IMG/VR virus record: IMGVR_UViG_3300043570_001741
Coordinates: 1 to 64,000 of that record
DNA length: 64,000 bases
Source of the DNA: a virus
Direction: 5' to 3' (one strand)
Below the pieces are notes generated by a model that worked only from the letters and a program-made list of their open reading frames with translations, did not search any database and was not told the DNA's origin. The position numbers were made by a program, and so were the translations under genes. Positions 8,324-16,496 of the stretch are shown piece by piece; position 1 is the stretch's first letter, and each line of letters begins with the position of its first letter.

Positions 8324-8869
8324 ATGGCTTTTAATGTAAACGAATTCCGCTCACAGTTAACTGGAGACGGTGCCCGTCCAAATTTATTTGAAGTTTCGTT
8401 GCCGTTCCCTGCGTTCTCTGTTCCAGGAAACGCACAAGCAAAAACAACTTTCATGTGTAAATCAGCACAATTGCCTGGCTCAACGCTAGGTGTTGTGCCT
8501 ATGAATTACTTTGGTAGAGAGTTGAAGTTTGTAGGTAACAGAACTTTCGCAGATTGGACAATCACAATTATCAATGATGAAGATTTCGTCATTCGTAATG
8601 CTTTCGAACGCTGGATGGCTGGTATCAATTCACATGGTACTAATGTCCGTAACCCAGCTGCTTTGACACCAGGCGGTTATACTGTAGATGGTACAGTTAC
8701 ACAGTATGGTAAAAAAGGCGACTCTCTGAAGAAGTACAAGTTTATTGGCTTGTTCCCTTCAGACATTACTCCAATCGATGTTGATTGGGGTTCTAATGAT
8801 ACGATTGAGGAGTTTTCCGTGTCTCTCACCTATCAATGGTGGGAATCAGTATCAGACAATGTGATTTAA
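8324..8869 (+). CDS. 19: tail tube protein, gp19
   Basis: The 181-residue protein matches T4 gp19 (163 residues) in 'GARPNLFEVSLPFPAF', 'CKSAQLPGSTLGVVPMNYFG', 'DWTITIINDEDFVIRNAFER' and the terminal beta strand 'EEFSVSLTYQWWES'. It polymerises into the inner tube that carries DNA. It follows the sheath gene as in T4 and is closed by a hairpin terminator. Confidence 0.95.
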   Translation: MAFNVNEFRSQLTGDGARPNLFEVSLPFPAFSVPGNAQAKTTFMCKSAQLPGSTLGVVPMNYFGRELKFVGNRTFADWTITIINDEDFVIRNAFERWMAGINSHGTNVRNPAALTPGGYTVDGTVTQYGKKGDSLKKYKFIGLFPSDITPIDVDWGSNDTIEEFSVSLTYQWWESVSDNVI

Positions 8870-8870
8870 G

Positions 8871-8901
8871 GAGAAGGACTTCGGTCCTTTTCCATTTTTT
8901 A
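8871..8901 (+). terminator. rho-independent terminator after gp19
   Basis: AAGGAC (8874-8879) and GTCCTT (8884-8889) pair around a TTCG tetraloop, extended by outer weak pairs, followed by a T-rich run to 8900. It separates tail tube and portal transcription. Confidence 0.8.
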
Positions 8902-8914
8902 GAATGGATATAAT

Positions 8915-10573
8915 ATGGCAATAAAATTATTCGGGTTTACACTCGGAGAAAAGGACATTGTTCAGGAACAAAAACCTGAACAAGCTTCCTTTACGCTTCC
9001 AACAAGTGCAATGGATGATGGTGCAGTTACCATTACCCAGAATGCTTACTATGGAACATACGTAGATTTAGAAGGTGCAGTTCGTAATGAACTGGAACTA
9101 ATTACCCGCTATCGTGAGATGGCAAACCACCCTGAGTTAGAAATGGCCATTGATGATATCGTCAATGAAGCTATCACTCATGATGTTACTGGTCGTACTG
9201 TTGACATTGTTTTAGATAAACTAAAGCAACCAGAATCAATTAAGAAAAAGATTATTGAAGAATTCAATACTGTTCTTAAACTTTTAAACTTCAATAACCT
9301 TTCTGATGACTTGTTCAAACGTTGGTATATTGATGGTAGAATTTATTACCATGTTGTGGTCGATGAGAGTCAACCTAAACAAGGTATCCAAGAGTTAAGA
9401 TATATTGATCCACGTAAGATTCGTAAAGTACGTGAGATTAAAAAAGATAGAGACCCTAAAACAGGTACTCAAATTATTAAGTCTATTGCCGAATACTATG
9501 TCTATAATGACAAGGGTACTACGACACAACAATATAGCGCACAAGTATCTCAAGGTATTCGTATTGCGCCTGAGTCCATTCTAAATGTGACTTCTGGTTT
9601 GATGGATGCTAAGAATACATTTGTGATTTCTTATTTACATAAGGCTATTAAGCCTCTGAATCAGTTGCGTATGATTGAAGATGCGGTTGTTATTTACCGT
9701 ATTTCAAGAGCACCTGAACGCCGCATTTTCTACATTGACGTTGGTAACTTACCAAAAGGTAAGGCTGAACAATACTTGCGTGATGTTATGGTTAAGTATC
9801 GTAACAAGATGGTGTATGATGCTCAGACTGGTGAGTTGCGTGATGACCGTAAACACATGTCTATGCTTGAAGACTTCTGGTTGCCTCGCCGTGAAGGTGG
9901 TAAAGGTACAGAGATTACTACACTACCTGCTGGCCAAAACCTTGGTGAGTTGGAAGATGTTAAGTATTTCAGACAGAAACTTCTTCAGTCATTGAATGTG
10001 CCTATCAGCCGTTTAGAACCACAACAAGGTGGTATGATTGGTGTTGGTCGTACAACAGAAGTTACCCGTGATGAAGTTAAGTTCACTAAGTTTATTATTA
10101 GATTGCGTAATAAATTCTCTCAAATCTTTGACCATGCTTTGCGAACACAGTTGGTACTGAAAGGTATCTGTACTGCTGACGAATGGGATGAATTCAGAGA
10201 AGTAATCTATTATGATTACAAGAAAGATAATAACTTTACCGAAATGCGTGATGCAGAGTTGTTGCAAACTAGAGTACAACTGTTGCAAGTGGTTGACCCA
10301 TATATTGGTCGTTACTACTCCGCTGATTGGGTTAGAAGAAACATTCTACAAATGTCTGATGAAACCATTGATGAAATGGACAAACAGATTGCTGTAGAAG
10401 AAAAAGATGGAACTGGCGGACCGACAATGCCTATTCCTGGCCAAGAACAACAGGCCACTAATGAAGATTATCCTCCAGAGGATAATACAATTGATGATAA
10501 ATCCGCAGAATCTAAAACACCAACTTTAGATGCTGAAGTGGATAAATTTTCATCGAGACTAAATAGAAAATAA
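8915..10573 (+). CDS. 20: portal vertex protein, gp20
   Basis: The 552-residue protein matches T4 gp20 (524): 'NELELITRYREMANHPELEM', 'IDDIVNEAITHD', 'LRYIDPRKIRKVREIKK', 'IYRISRAPERRIFYIDVGNL' and 'SRLEPQQGG'. It forms the dodecameric channel at one capsid vertex for DNA entry and exit and nucleates prohead assembly. The C-terminal 50 residues are acidic and low-complexity. It starts the prohead operon 20-67-68-21. Confidence 0.95.
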   Translation: MAIKLFGFTLGEKDIVQEQKPEQASFTLPTSAMDDGAVTITQNAYYGTYVDLEGAVRNELELITRYREMANHPELEMAIDDIVNEAITHDVTGRTVDIVLDKLKQPESIKKKIIEEFNTVLKLLNFNNLSDDLFKRWYIDGRIYYHVVVDESQPKQGIQELRYIDPRKIRKVREIKKDRDPKTGTQIIKSIAEYYVYNDKGTTTQQYSAQVSQGIRIAPESILNVTSGLMDAKNTFVISYLHKAIKPLNQLRMIEDAVVIYRISRAPERRIFYIDVGNLPKGKAEQYLRDVMVKYRNKMVYDAQTGELRDDRKHMSMLEDFWLPRREGGKGTEITTLPAGQNLGELEDVKYFRQKLLQSLNVPISRLEPQQGGMIGVGRTTEVTRDEVKFTKFIIRLRNKFSQIFDHALRTQLVLKGICTADEWDEFREVIYYDYKKDNNFTEMRDAELLQTRVQLLQVVDPYIGRYYSADWVRRNILQMSDETIDEMDKQIAVEEKDGTGGPTMPIPGQEQQATNEDYPPEDNTIDDKSAESKTPTLDAEVDKFSSRLNRK

Positions 10574-10584
10574 TGGAGATTAAA

Positions 10585-10767
10585 ATGGAAGTTCAAGATT
10601 TTATTAATAGTGTTGCCACAGGCAATGCATCTGAAGCAAAAGACACTTTGAATGATTTGCTATCAGCACGAGCCTTTGATGCTTTGGCAGCAAAGAAAAT
10701 TGAAATTGCTCAATCTTTGTTCAATGATAAGCAAGCAGAGACACCAGAAACTACAGAAGCAGAATGA
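10585..10767 (+). CDS. 67: prohead core protein, gp67-like
   Basis: The 60-residue protein 'VQDFINSVATGNASEAKDTL..LLSARAFDAL' resembles the N-terminal half of T4 gp67, a small scaffold core protein encoded right after portal. It lacks the long acidic tail of T4 gp67. An ATG at 10573 in the same frame overlaps the portal stop, but GGAG at 10575-10578 is placed for the ATG at 10585, which is preferred. Assignment rests on position plus short similarity. Confidence 0.65.
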   Translation: MEVQDFINSVATGNASEAKDTLNDLLSARAFDALAAKKIEIAQSLFNDKQAETPETTEAE

Positions 10768-11543
10768 AATCGTTAAACGAATTTAAGTCTATTGTTGAAG
10801 AAGAAAAGTCGGACTATTCCAAGTTCGATGTTTTAGTTCGTGCTGGTCTGGCCAATAAGGCACAGATGCAACGAATTCATGCCGTGTTGGATAAAATGAA
10901 AGAAGAAAGACCTACTTTCAATAATGCAGACCGCATGATTGTCCAAAACCTTTTCAATAAAATGGTAGACTTAATTTCGAATAACAAACAGATTAACCAA
11001 CAAGCTCGCCGTTCAATTAAAGAAGTTACTGACGTAATTGACACGGCAGACTTTAAGGTTAGTCCAAGTGGTCGTAAATTAAAAGCACACAAGGTTGAAT
11101 TTGATACTGAAGTTAAAGAGTCTATTCAACTTGAAGGTGTAGATACACCACGTGACCCTCCTGCTGTTCTTGTACTAAAGCGCAAATCTATTCGTATGTA
11201 TCCAGACAATACTAGAATTGCCCTTTATTATAACAATACATTGGACAAATACTTTTCGATCCCTTATGGACCAAAAATTGATGCACCAATCCAATCTGAA
11301 GAAACTCAGATTCAAGAATCAGTTATGGATGCTTTGCATAGAATTGTAAAGACCAAACAACACGAACCAGTTCAATTTGCCGATGGTACAAAGATGAAAG
11401 TTGACCACTATACTGCGTCAGCAATTACTCAAGTACATAAAGCTTTGAACGATGATAATAAAAAGAAGTATGAGTCGATGGTAAATAAGTCTAAAGAACA
11501 TTTAGGCCGTGCTTCTGATTTTGCATTTAGGCATATGAAATGA
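10764..11543 (+). CDS. unknown protein of the prohead operon
   Basis: The 259-residue protein begins MKSLNEFKSIVEEE, similar to the capsid-targeting-like N-termini seen elsewhere in this window. Its middle contains 'LVLKRKSIRMYPDNTRIALY', and the C-terminus has 'VMDALHRIVKTKQHEPVQFA' followed by a charged helix. It lies between gp67-like and gp68-like genes and overlaps both by four bases, so a scaffold-core or internal-head role is inferred. No catalytic motif was recognised. Confidence 0.75.
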   Translation: MKSLNEFKSIVEEEKSDYSKFDVLVRAGLANKAQMQRIHAVLDKMKEERPTFNNADRMIVQNLFNKMVDLISNNKQINQQARRSIKEVTDVIDTADFKVSPSGRKLKAHKVEFDTEVKESIQLEGVDTPRDPPAVLVLKRKSIRMYPDNTRIALYYNNTLDKYFSIPYGPKIDAPIQSEETQIQESVMDALHRIVKTKQHEPVQFADGTKMKVDHYTASAITQVHKALNDDNKKKYESMVNKSKEHLGRASDFAFRHMK

Positions 11544-11974
11544 CCTTTGTGGAATCTATTATACATAGAAAGTTGGATGAAGCAAGAGAAACAATTCATG
11601 CTCGTCTTAATGAAATCGTGTCTCAACGTCTTGAAGAAGCAAAGCGTTATATTGCAGCCGACATGTTTGAAGAAGTTATTTTAGATGAAGCAAGTTCAAA
11701 CATTATTAAAATGGGTAGAATTCAAAAGATTCGCCGTAGAATTAGAAGAAATGCTAAAGGTCGTATTGTCGTTCAAAAGAATGTTAAACGTTCAGGCATT
11801 AAAGGTTACAGAATTTCGGGCAATACACTTAAACGTATATCTGCTACATCACGCCTTCATAAAGCGAGAATGTTAAAGCGTTCTTGGAAAACAACACGTA
11901 AAGCTAAATTGCGCCGTTCATTGTTAAAAAGAAAAATGTCAATGCGTAGGCGCTCATCCATGGGAATAAAATAA
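11540..11974 (+). CDS. 68: prohead core protein, gp68-like
   Basis: The N-terminal 55 residues form a charged helix ('LDEARETIHARLNEIVSQRL'). From residue 58 the protein becomes extremely basic, full of RR/RK clusters, ending RRRSSMGIK. It stands where T4 encodes gp68, and a basic tail of this type is my recollection of gp68 homologues. The basic tail could neutralise the acidic gp22/gp67 core or bind DNA. The name is mainly positional. Confidence 0.6.
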   Translation: MTFVESIIHRKLDEARETIHARLNEIVSQRLEEAKRYIAADMFEEVILDEASSNIIKMGRIQKIRRRIRRNAKGRIVVQKNVKRSGIKGYRISGNTLKRISATSRLHKARMLKRSWKTTRKAKLRRSLLKRKMSMRRRSSMGIK

Positions 11975-11975
11975 A

Positions 11976-12332
11976 ATGGCACTAGAAGTTACAAACTCAC
12001 TAAGAGGTCCATCTGTTATCAGATGCGTTGAACCTGGAACATACACTATCAATCTTACAGATTTGAGAAAAAATACAGTTATAGAAACAGTAACATCTGC
12101 CGATATTAAGCGTGTTACATGGTCAACGAATGGCAGTATTACTATTGTTCGTAATATTACTCCAGTCTTGTCACTACAAGGTTCTGGTGAAATGAGATTT
12201 GATGAATTTGGCCACTCGATTGCAAATAACAATACAGCTAATGTTGTTGTTACGATTGCAACTGGCGGCACTTTGGTTATGGAATTAAGTAAGCAAGCTA
12301 CATTCTCTGTAGATGTTAATACTGGAGCATAA
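11976..12332 (+). CDS. unknown small beta-rich protein
   Basis: The 118-residue protein is rich in V, T and I with alternating hydrophobic stretches ('VIRCVEPGTYTINLTDLR', 'NVVVTIATGGTLVMELSKQA'), suggesting a beta-sandwich. It sits between gp68-like and gp21 genes in the late operon, so a head component is possible. No family was recognised. Confidence 0.7.
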   Translation: MALEVTNSLRGPSVIRCVEPGTYTINLTDLRKNTVIETVTSADIKRVTWSTNGSITIVRNITPVLSLQGSGEMRFDEFGHSIANNNTANVVVTIATGGTLVMELSKQATFSVDVNTGA

Positions 12333-12336
12333 CCCA

Positions 12337-12987
12337 ATGAAATTAATTACCGAAACAATTGAAAGTGTTAAGTACCTATCAGAAGCTTCTGAGAATGGTA
12401 AAAAACACTTGTACATTGAAGGCACATTCCTAGTTGGCGATAAAGTAAATCGTAACAATAGAATGTATAAAATGAACACGTTACGTGAAGAAGTAAAGAG
12501 ATATAATGAAGAATACATTAAAACAAACCGTGCTTTAGGTGAACTAGGCCACCCTGACACACCATCTATTAACTTAGAACGTGTGTCACATAAGATTGTG
12601 TCCTTAGATGAAGATGGCAACACCTTCTATGGTAAAGCATTAATTCTAGAAACTCCTTACGGTCAAATCGTAAAGAATTTTATTGAGAACAATATTCAAG
12701 TTGGAGTGTCATCGAGAGCTATGGGTTCTGTTGTGCAAACAAGAGAAGGATACAACCTAGTTCAAGACGACCTTAAACTTGCCACGGCAGCTGACATTGT
12801 TGCCGACCCATCAGCCCCTGGCGCTTTCGTCAATGGTATTATGGAGAATAAAGAATGGATGTTTGTTGAAGGCCGTTTCGTAGAAATGGACTTTGATGAT
12901 GCTAAAAAACAAATAAGAGCGGCTTCTTCCAAACAAATAGAGGAAGTTGCGCTAAAATTATTTGAAAATTACTTACGAAAACTTTAA
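12337..12987 (+). CDS. 21: prohead protease, gp21
   Basis: The protein matches T4 gp21 (212 residues): 'KKHLYIEGTFLVGDKVNRNN', catalytic-His motif 'ALGELGHP' and catalytic-Ser motif 'VGVSSRAMGS', followed by 'DIVADPSAPGAFV'. It is the assembly-activated serine protease that degrades the scaffold and trims the capsid protein, in T4 after [L/I]-x-E. An in-frame ATG exists at 12313 inside the upstream gene, but the ATG at 12337 has GGAG at 12324-12327 and gives the expected N-terminus. Confidence 0.93.
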   Translation: MKLITETIESVKYLSEASENGKKHLYIEGTFLVGDKVNRNNRMYKMNTLREEVKRYNEEYIKTNRALGELGHPDTPSINLERVSHKIVSLDEDGNTFYGKALILETPYGQIVKNFIENNIQVGVSSRAMGSVVQTREGYNLVQDDLKLATAADIVADPSAPGAFVNGIMENKEWMFVEGRFVEMDFDDAKKQIRAASSKQIEEVALKLFENYLRKL

Positions 12988-12990
12988 TTT

Positions 12991-12998
12991 TATAAATA
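12991..12998 (+). promoter_or_regulatory. T4-type late promoter TATAAATA before gp22
   Basis: This exact late consensus lies in the 33-base gap between gp21 and gp22. An AAAAGGAG ribosome-binding site and the gp22 ATG follow 23 bases later. It would boost scaffold and capsid protein over the upstream core genes. Confidence 0.8.
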
Positions 12999-13020
12999 AG
13001 AAATCAAAAGGAGATTCCTA

Positions 13021-14019
13021 ATGGCAAACAGTAAACTAATGGAAGCCGCAGCCGATATTCTTGCAGGAAGCAAGAAGACAGCCTCAAGCATGCCAGCCCA
13101 AAAACTGCCTGGTGAGGTTCAAGACCTCGGTGGCCCAACTAATACAGATGCTCATCCAATGGGTGACTCTGAGAAGATTGATGCTACCAAAGGTGCTAAG
13201 AGCGCTACACCACCAGCTACAAAACCATCAGCAGCTTCTGCTGACACTCAGAACAAGCCAGTTGGTGGCAAAAAAACTATGAGTGAAGAAGAAATAACAC
13301 ATGACATGAATTCGTTGTTCTCAGATGACGATACCATTTCAGAAGATTTTAAATCCAAAGCTGCAACAATTTTTGAAGCTCGTGTCTTTGACCGTGTATC
13401 TCAAATTGAAGAAGAAACAGAAGAACGATATGCCGGCATGCTTGAAGAAGCAGTTGAGACTATCAAGGCCGACTTGACCGAAAAGGTTGATGACTACCTT
13501 TCTTATGTTGTTGAGCAATGGATGGCAGACAATGAAATTGCAGTTGAATCCGGTCTTCGTGCCGAATTGACTGAAGACTTCATTGGCGGCTTGAAGAATT
13601 TGTTCACAGAACATTACATCGATGTTCCTGCTGACAAAGTGGACCTAGTTGAAGAACTTTCTACTAAAGTGGAAGAACTAGAGTCTAAACTTAATGAAGA
13701 AATTGAAACAGGTATTCAATTGAAGAAATCGCTCATTGAATCCCATAAAGCAGAAATTGCACATGAAGTCTGTGATGGACTTGCAGCTACTCAAGCTGAA
13801 AAAGTAAAAGCACTTGCAGAGAGTGTTGATTTTTCTACAGAGGAAGAATACAAAGAAAAGCTTGAGACAATCCGTGAGAACTATTTCCCATCTGGCACTA
13901 AAAAGGCTGATGTGAGAGACCTACATGAGCAAGTAGAAGATGGTAGCGAGAAACAAGTAACCGCTGCTGATCCATACGTTGCTTCTGTCATGCAAGCAAT
14001 TTCGAAAACTAAAATTTAA
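13021..14019 (+). CDS. 22: prohead scaffold core protein, gp22
   Basis: The 332-residue acidic protein is dominated by long helices and coiled coil ('LVEELSTKVEELESKLNEEI'), the usual character of T4 gp22 (269 residues). It contains 'FEARVFDRVSQIEEETEERY' and 'VVEQWMADNEIAVESGLRAE', which are conserved gp22 blocks. An N-terminal 80-residue A/P/T-rich stretch is additional. It forms the prohead core and is destroyed by gp21. It lies between the protease and major capsid genes as in T4. Confidence 0.92.
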   Translation: MANSKLMEAAADILAGSKKTASSMPAQKLPGEVQDLGGPTNTDAHPMGDSEKIDATKGAKSATPPATKPSAASADTQNKPVGGKKTMSEEEITHDMNSLFSDDDTISEDFKSKAATIFEARVFDRVSQIEEETEERYAGMLEEAVETIKADLTEKVDDYLSYVVEQWMADNEIAVESGLRAELTEDFIGGLKNLFTEHYIDVPADKVDLVEELSTKVEELESKLNEEIETGIQLKKSLIESHKAEIAHEVCDGLAATQAEKVKALAESVDFSTEEEYKEKLETIRENYFPSGTKKADVRDLHEQVEDGSEKQVTAADPYVASVMQAISKTKI

Positions 14020-14045
14020 TTAAACAAATCCACAAGGAGAATTAT

Positions 14046-15386
14046 ATGTATTTGTCAGAAAGTCTACAAAAGAAATGGGAAGGCGTACTGGAGCACCCAG
14101 ACCTCCCAGCTATTAAAGATCCATACCGTAAGGCCGTTACTGCTGTCGTGCTTGAGAACCAAGCCGTTGAAATGCAGAAATCTGCTGGTATGTTGTATGA
14201 AACAGCACCAACGAACTCTATGGGTTCTACAAACGGTGGTTTCCAAGGCGGTTCAGCTGCTGCAGGTCCTGTTGCCGGTTTCGATCCAATCCTTATCAGC
14301 TTGGTTCGCCGTTCATTGCCTAACCTGATTGCTTATGATATCTGCGGCGTTCAGCCAATGACTGGACCTACAGGTCTTATCTTCGCAATGCGTACTAAGT
14401 ATGCAGGTCAATCCGGTACTGAAGCCTTCTTCAACGAAGCTAACACTGGTTTCTCTGGTTTGGGTACCTCTGGTAACCAAGCATTTGCAGAAGGCACATT
14501 GCCAACAGAAATCTTCACAGGTAATGCCGCTGCTGTTGGTGCTATGTCAACAGCTCGTGCTGAAGCCTTGGGTGATGGCGCTGCTGCTAACGCATTCCAA
14601 GAAATGGCATTCTCTATTGAGAAAGTTACTGTTACTGCAAAGACTCGTGCTTTGAAGGCAGAATACTCAATGGAACTTGCACAAGACTTGAAAGCAGTCC
14701 ACGGTTTGGACGCAGAAACAGAATTGGCAAACATCTTGTCTTCTGAAATTCTTGCTGAAATTAACCGTGAAGTGGTTCGTACAGTTTATGCATCTGCTAA
14801 AATCGGTGCACAAGTTGGTACAACTACTGCTGGTGTGTTCAACCTTGACACAGACTCTAATGGTCGTTGGATGGTCGAAAAAGTTAAAGGTTTGGCATTC
14901 CAAATCGAGCGTGAAGCTAATACTATTGCCAAGACTACTCGTAGAGGCAAAGGTAACATCATGATTTGTTCATCTGATGTTGCTTCCGCTTTGGCAATGG
15001 CTGGTATCCTTGATTATCAATCTGCTCTCAGCTCACAAGTTAGCTTGACAGTTGATGACACAGGTAACACATTCGCTGGTACCATCTTCGGTCGTATCAA
15101 GGTCTATATTGACCCATACTTCCCAGCTAACTTCTCTAGCGAATTCGCTGTTGTTGGTTACAAAGGTACTAATGCCTATGACGCTGGTCTGTTCTACTGC
15201 CCATACGTACCGTTGCAAATGGTTCGTGCAGTTGATACGGGTACATTCCAACCAAAAATTGGTTTCAAAACTCGTTACGGATTGGTTGCAAACCCATTCG
15301 CAGAAGGTACTAACCAAGGTTTGGGTGCATTGAACACTCAAGCTAACAACTACTACCGTGCATTCCGCATCAGCAACTTGATGTAA
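14046..15386 (+). CDS. 23: major capsid protein precursor, gp23
   Basis: The 446-residue protein carries gp23 blocks 'FDPILISLVRRSLPNLIAYD', 'GVQPMTGPTGLIFAMRTKY', 'ALKAEYSMELAQDLKAVHGL' and C-terminal 'FKTRYGLVANPFAEG'. In T4 gp21 removes the N-terminal 65 residues; here L50-Y51-E52 fits the [L/I]-x-E cleavage rule. The strong AAGGAG and a following terminator suit very high expression. No gp24 vertex paralogue follows. Confidence 0.97.
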   Translation: MYLSESLQKKWEGVLEHPDLPAIKDPYRKAVTAVVLENQAVEMQKSAGMLYETAPTNSMGSTNGGFQGGSAAAGPVAGFDPILISLVRRSLPNLIAYDICGVQPMTGPTGLIFAMRTKYAGQSGTEAFFNEANTGFSGLGTSGNQAFAEGTLPTEIFTGNAAAVGAMSTARAEALGDGAAANAFQEMAFSIEKVTVTAKTRALKAEYSMELAQDLKAVHGLDAETELANILSSEILAEINREVVRTVYASAKIGAQVGTTTAGVFNLDTDSNGRWMVEKVKGLAFQIEREANTIAKTTRRGKGNIMICSSDVASALAMAGILDYQSALSSQVSLTVDDTGNTFAGTIFGRIKVYIDPYFPANFSSEFAVVGYKGTNAYDAGLFYCPYVPLQMVRAVDTGTFQPKIGFKTRYGLVANPFAEGTNQGLGALNTQANNYYRAFRISNLM

Positions 15387-15413
15387 TCTAAACCTCCGTT
15401 AAGAGAGGTACTT

Positions 15414-15445
15414 AAAAGAGGGACAGAAATGTTCCTCTTTTTTTT
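15414..15445 (+). terminator. strong rho-independent terminator after gp23
   Basis: A twelve-pair stem (15414-15425 with 15430-15441, one G-T wobble) is closed by a GAAA tetraloop and runs into a T tract. It ends the head operon. Confidence 0.9.
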
Positions 15446-15449
15446 GCTT

Positions 15450-15457
15450 TATAAATA
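15450..15457 (+). promoter_or_regulatory. T4-type late promoter TATAAATA immediately before an ATG
   Basis: This exact late consensus follows the gp23 terminator by four bases and ends five bases before the ATG at 15463. With normal -10 to +1 spacing, transcription would start at or next to the start codon, giving a leaderless or near-leaderless mRNA. No Shine-Dalgarno is present. Confidence 0.75.
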
Positions 15458-15462
15458 ACCAT

Positions 15463-16002
15463 ATGACAGCAATAACAAGAGCCCCAACTAATCCAAACTT
15501 TCTTCAACCGAATAAGTTTCAGTTGAACTTCTCACGCACACCTAATGTACAATACTTTGTGCAATCACTAGGCGTACCTGGTATATCATTGTCTGAAATC
15601 CCTACGACCAATCCTTTCCTTGACATATTCTCACCGGGCGAAAAGGCCATTTATGATTTGTTAAGTGTTACCTTTTTGATTGATGAGGAAATGAAATCGT
15701 GGTTGGAGATACACGATTGGATCCGTGCAATGACCTTCCCTAAAGAGTTTGAAGAATACCAAAAGTTGCCTAGACTTAATAAGTATGCGAGTATGGCTAA
15801 TCAAAAAATGCCACAATTCTCTGATGCAACTATTACCTTGTTGTCTTCAAGTAATAAACCTTATTACAGGTTTAAATTCCATGATGTTTTCCCAACATCT
15901 ATTTCTACCTTTGTTATGGCGGCAACTGATGACCCATCCAACCCAATGACGGCCGATGCCACATTCAGGTATAGTTATTACGATATTGAAAAACTATACT
16001 AA
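15463..16002 (+). CDS. virion structural protein with tail-tube-like features
   Basis: The 179-residue protein begins with 'NFLQPNKFQLNFSRTPNVQY' and 'VQSLGVPGISLSEIPTTNPF', then 'LLSVTFLIDEEMKSWLEIHD' and ends 'DATFRYSYYDIEKLY'. This order (ligand strand, GIS loop, mid-protein helix, terminal beta strand) resembles gp19/gp54-fold tail proteins. A homologue is commonly found after gp23 in aquatic T4-like phages, as I recall. The exact role is unknown; late expression is supported by the exact promoter. Confidence 0.7.
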   Translation: MTAITRAPTNPNFLQPNKFQLNFSRTPNVQYFVQSLGVPGISLSEIPTTNPFLDIFSPGEKAIYDLLSVTFLIDEEMKSWLEIHDWIRAMTFPKEFEEYQKLPRLNKYASMANQKMPQFSDATITLLSSSNKPYYRFKFHDVFPTSISTFVMAATDDPSNPMTADATFRYSYYDIEKLY

Positions 16003-16008
16003 AAACAC

Positions 16009-16037
16009 TTGACATTTAGTTACACTTAGTGTAACCT
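16009..16037 (+). promoter_or_regulatory. host-type promoter with operator-like palindrome, before uvsY
   Basis: TTGACA (16009-16014) is followed after 17 bases by TAACCT (16032-16037). Its spacer holds a perfect inverted repeat GTTACAC-TTA-GTGTAAC (16019-16035) that also covers part of the -10. It fits a repressor or activator site controlling the uvsY-uvsW unit. Confidence 0.55.
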
Positions 16038-16058
16038 TCCGATAAGAGGAATTTTATT

Positions 16059-16496
16059 ATGAAACAGTTAGATGAGTTACTAGAAACATGGCGGCAAGAT
16101 TGTGATATCGACCGCACAGAGCCTGCTAGGGCATTGTTAGATATCCCCAAACTACACAGTAAGTATTTGAATATACTTTCAAGGCATCGTTTGCTTTCAA
16201 AAGAATCTGAGTTTAAGTATAACAAGATGAAGAAGTTGAAGTGGGAATACTACACAGGTAAGTTAGACGATGACGACCTTGCTAAGTATGGATGGAAACC
16301 ATTTCCATTTCTACTTAAATCCGACATCACTACATATATGGATAGTGATGAGGATATGAACAAACACTTGGCACACAAGGCGATGCATGATGAAATCGTT
16401 GACGTATGTACATCTATTCTCAAAGAGCTAAATAGTAGAACGTTCCAATTAAGGGACTTTATAGCATGGGAAAGATTCATACAAGGTGTCGGTTGA
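16059..16496 (+). CDS. uvsY: UvsY-like recombination mediator
   Basis: The 145-residue protein shows the UvsY pattern: 'LHSKYLNILSRHRLLSKESE' then 'KLKWEYYTGKLDDDDLAKYG' (T4: ..LKARLDYYSGRGDG..), and 'RTFQLRDFIAWERFIQG' near the end. UvsY loads UvsX on gp32-coated single-stranded DNA. T4 UvsY is 137 residues. It begins after AAGAGGAA and overlaps uvsW by eleven bases, the same functional pairing as in T4. Confidence 0.85.
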   Translation: MKQLDELLETWRQDCDIDRTEPARALLDIPKLHSKYLNILSRHRLLSKESEFKYNKMKKLKWEYYTGKLDDDDLAKYGWKPFPFLLKSDITTYMDSDEDMNKHLAHKAMHDEIVDVCTSILKELNSRTFQLRDFIAWERFIQGVG

